This document shows, in pieces, positions 54,252 to 58,136 of a DNA stretch of 58,136 bases. Source of the DNA: Lachnospiraceae bacterium. GTDB lineage: Bacteria; Bacillota; Clostridia; Lachnospirales; Lachnospiraceae. The notes under the pieces were generated by a model that was not told the DNA's origin, ran no database searches, and saw nothing but the letters and a program-made list of their open reading frames with translations. How positions within the stretch are numbered: the stretch's first letter is position 1; each line of letters opens with the position of its first letter. Location: NCBI GenBank assembly GCA_020860645.1, contig JAJBTX010000032.1:1-58136 (forward strand), given 5' to 3'. A program made the position numbers and the translations under genes.

Positions 54252-55445
54252 TTATTTTACCAGTGCCAGCGTCTCGCGCGCGATCGCGAGCTCCTCGTTG
54301 GTCGGGATCACGGCGACCGTCACTTTGGAGTCCGGCGTGGAGATGATGTTGTCCTCGCCGCGTTTCGCGTTCGCCGCCTCGTCAATCGTGACGCCGAGGT
54401 AGCCGAGGTTCTCGCAGATGCGGCTGCGCATCGAAGCGGAATTCTCGCCGATGCCGGCCGTGAAGGCGATCGCGTCCACGCCGTTCATCGCCGCCGCGTA
54501 GGCTCCGATGTACTTCAGCACGCGGTAGGCAAAGACATCGAGCGCGAGCTGCGCCTTGTCGTTGCCGGCCTCCGCCGCCTCATCGAGGTCACGGAAATCG
54601 GAGGAAACGCCGCCCGATACGCCAAAGACGCCGGACTTCTTGTTCAGCATGTTCATCAGCGCCGCGATGTCCATGTTCTCCTTCTTTGCAAGGAACTCCA
54701 GGATCGCCGGGTCGATGTCGCCCGAACGGGTGCCCATCACAAGGCCTTCCAACGGAGTCAGACCCATCGAAGTGTCGACGGACTCGCCGTTCAGCACCGC
54801 GCTGACAGAAGCGCCGTTGCCGAGGTGGCAGACGATGATCTTCATGTCCTTCACGTCCTTGCCGAGGAACTCCGCCAGTCTCTTGGAGACATAACTGTGG
54901 CTCGTGCCGTGGAAGCCGTAGCGACGGACCTTGTATTTCTCATAATACTCGTAGGGCAGGCCGTAGGTGTAGGCTTTGCCCGGCATCGTCTGATGGAAAG
55001 CCGTATCGAAGACCGCCACCATCGGCACGCCCGGCATCAGCTTCTCACAGGCCTCGATGCCGATGAGGTTCGCCGGGTTGTGCAGCGGCGCAAGGTCGTT
55101 GCACTCCTCGATCGCCGCCTTGACCTCCGGCGTGATCACCACAGAGGAGGCGAACTTCTCGCCGCCGTGAACCACGCGGTGTCCGACTGCGCCCACCTCG
55201 GAGAGGCTCCCTATCACACCGGTCTTCGCGTTCGTCAGCGCATTGATCACGAGCTGAATCGCCTCGGTATGCGTCGGCATCGCGTCGTTGGTCACTTCCT
55301 TCGCGCCGCCCGCCGGCTGATAAGTCAGCCTGCCATCGATACCGATGCGCTCGCAAAGGCCCTTCGCAAGCACCGCCTCGGTGTCGGAGTTGATTAACTG
55401 AAACTTCAGGGATGAGCTTCCGCAGTTGATAACCAGAATATTCAT
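54252..55445 (-). CDS. ackA: Acetate kinase
   Basis: AckA makes ATP from acetyl phosphate and ADP, releasing acetate, the main energy step in many fermenters. The 397-residue protein has [17 protein letters not shown] (N-terminal phosphate-binding), [23 protein letters not shown] and the sugar-kinase-like [23 protein letters not shown] precedes the ATG. It stands 24 bases after pta and the two form the usual pair. Confidence 0.97.
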   Translation of the reverse strand: MNILVINCGSSSLKFQLINSDTEAVLAKGLCERIGIDGRLTYQPAGGAKEVTNDAMPTHTEAIQLVINALTNAKTGVIGSLSEVGAVGHRVVHGGEKFASSVVITPEVKAAIEECNDLAPLHNPANLIGIEACEKLMPGVPMVAVFDTAFHQTMPGKAYTYGLPYEYYEKYKVRRYGFHGTSHSYVSKRLAEFLGKDVKDMKIIVCHLGNGASVSAVLNGESVDTSMGLTPLEGLVMGTRSGDIDPAILEFLAKKENMDIAALMNMLNKKSGVFGVSGGVSSDFRDLDEAAEAGNDKAQLALDVFAYRVLKYIGAYAAAMNGVDAIAFTAGIGENSASMRSRICENLGYLGVTIDEAANAKRGEDNIISTPDSKVTVAVIPTNEELAIARETLALVK

Positions 55446-55469
55446 TTTCTTAATCCTCCATTTATCCTT

Positions 55470-57600
<2,131 letters not shown>

Positions 57601-57628
57601 TACGGCCCACCTCCCGCGGGACATAGCA

Positions 57629-57657
57629 ATCGTAACACATTTTCGCGGCCTTGTTAA
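57629..57657 (-). promoter_or_regulatory. Promoter of the lactonase-family gene
   Basis: TTAACA, a 17-base spacer and TACGAT on the minus strand. The TAA in the -35 box is the stop codon of hemL. Confidence 0.6.
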
Positions 57658-58136
57658 GCCTTTTTAAGAAAATCCTGCATTACATTGAGCGTGAAATCAA
57701 TATTTTCGTCCGTGTGCGCGGCCGACAGGAAAATCGCCTCAAACTGGGACGGGGCAAGATAGATGCCCGCCTCCAGCATATGCCGGAAGTATGCCTTGAA
57801 AAGCGTGGTGTCCGCCGTCTTTGCGCTCGTGTAATCCCGCACCGGCTCCGCCGTAAAGAACAGACTGCCGAGCGAACCGACATGATTGACCCGGAAAGGC
57901 AGCCCCAACTCCAGGAGCATCCGCTCAATCCCCTCAAACAGGCGCTCTCCCAGCGTTTCCAGCCGCGAATAAACCTCCGGATGCTCGTTGAGATAGCCGA
58001 GCTGCGCGAGTCCCGCCGCCATCGCGACCGGATTGCCGCTTAAAGTCCCCGCCTGATAAACGCTGCCGACCGGGGAGACAAACTCCATGATCTCCCGTCT
58101 GGCGGCTTAGGCGACGACCGGCATGCCGACGCCGAT
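57654..58136 (-). CDS. hemL: Glutamate-1-semialdehyde 2,1-aminomutase, C-terminal part (cut by right edge)
   Basis: The visible 160 codons match the last third of HemL, which makes 5-aminolevulinate for tetrapyrroles with PLP. MEFVSPVGSVYQAGTLSGNPVAMAAG is the family's conserved stretch just after the PLP lysine, which would lie right outside the window. Upstream in the same frame, IGVGMPVVA precedes a TAA at 58107-58109 where homologues have IGGGMPVGAYGG. Five substitutions in 27 bases, all within 35 bases of the edge, suggest poor sequence at a contig end rather than true loss. The C-terminus is complete and ends at 57654. Confidence 0.8.

Overview
The window reads as a chromosomal contig from a Gram-positive, low-oxygen fermentative Clostridia member, most like a GC-rich Lachnospiraceae. 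This rests on gene order and content: ylxM-ffh-rpsP-khpA-rimM-trmD-rplS, plsX-acpP-rnc-smc-ftsY, a pta-ackA-rpmF cluster, a leucine T-box riboswitch, a SleB-type hydrolase and ATP-type PEP carboxykinase. Nearly all genes are on the minus strand; only the XRE regulator (1516), prs (23075) and an inositol-phosphatase-family gene (44352) are on plus. No tRNA, rRNA, CRISPR array, insertion sequence or prophage was seen.

Layout. 1-1755: an AT-rich unknown gene cut by the left edge, a WYL regulator, and a divergent XRE regulator, separated by repeated TTGTC-N9-GACAA palindromes. 1901-5180: two overlapping AAA-type ATPase/PD-(D/E)xK nuclease genes. 5343-9574: pckA, a small membrane protein, thrC and a cell-wall hydrolase. 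9791-12000: leuA with a T-box leader and an extra structured element. 12020-15188: two membrane proteins of envelope polysaccharide type. 15322-16900: ilvC and ilvN. 16978-22949: homocysteine methyltransferase family, PspA, gpsA, plsY, der and a DUF512 radical SAM protein. 23075: prs. 24297-28199: yfiH, yraN, rnhB, lepB, rbgA and a second signal peptidase paralogue. 28358-32313: the ribosome/SRP operon. 32440-33891: glgA. 34254-40109: a 1951-residue secreted beta-helix protein. 40357-44141: a second set of the ATPase/nuclease genes, one of them broken, with a TtcA-like gene between. 44352-48258: inositol phosphatase family, thioredoxin, C_GCAxxG_C_C protein, ilvA and ftsY. 48277-53890: smc, rnc, acpP and plsX. 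53999-58136: rpmF, ackA, pta, a lactonase-family protein and the 3' part of hemL, cut by the right edge.

How it works together. Most of the window is housekeeping: branched-chain amino acid and threonine synthesis (thrC, ilvA, ilvN, ilvC, leuA), phospholipid initiation (plsX, plsY, gpsA, acpP), protein export (ffh, ftsY, lepB), ribosome assembly (der, rbgA, rimM, trmD, rnc) and acetate/ATP production (pta, ackA). The accessory parts are the two ATPase/nuclease modules, the giant secreted protein and the regulator cluster at the left end.

The observations most worth following are: a signal peptidase paralogue that has lost both catalytic residues; a long RNase III-like stem just upstream of rnc; a structured element with 11-bp terminal inverted repeats between the leuA T-box and leuA; the twice-occurring pair of ATPase/nuclease genes; a terminator placed inside the leader of the giant surface protein; and compact junctions where a stop codon lies inside the -35 box of the next gene.
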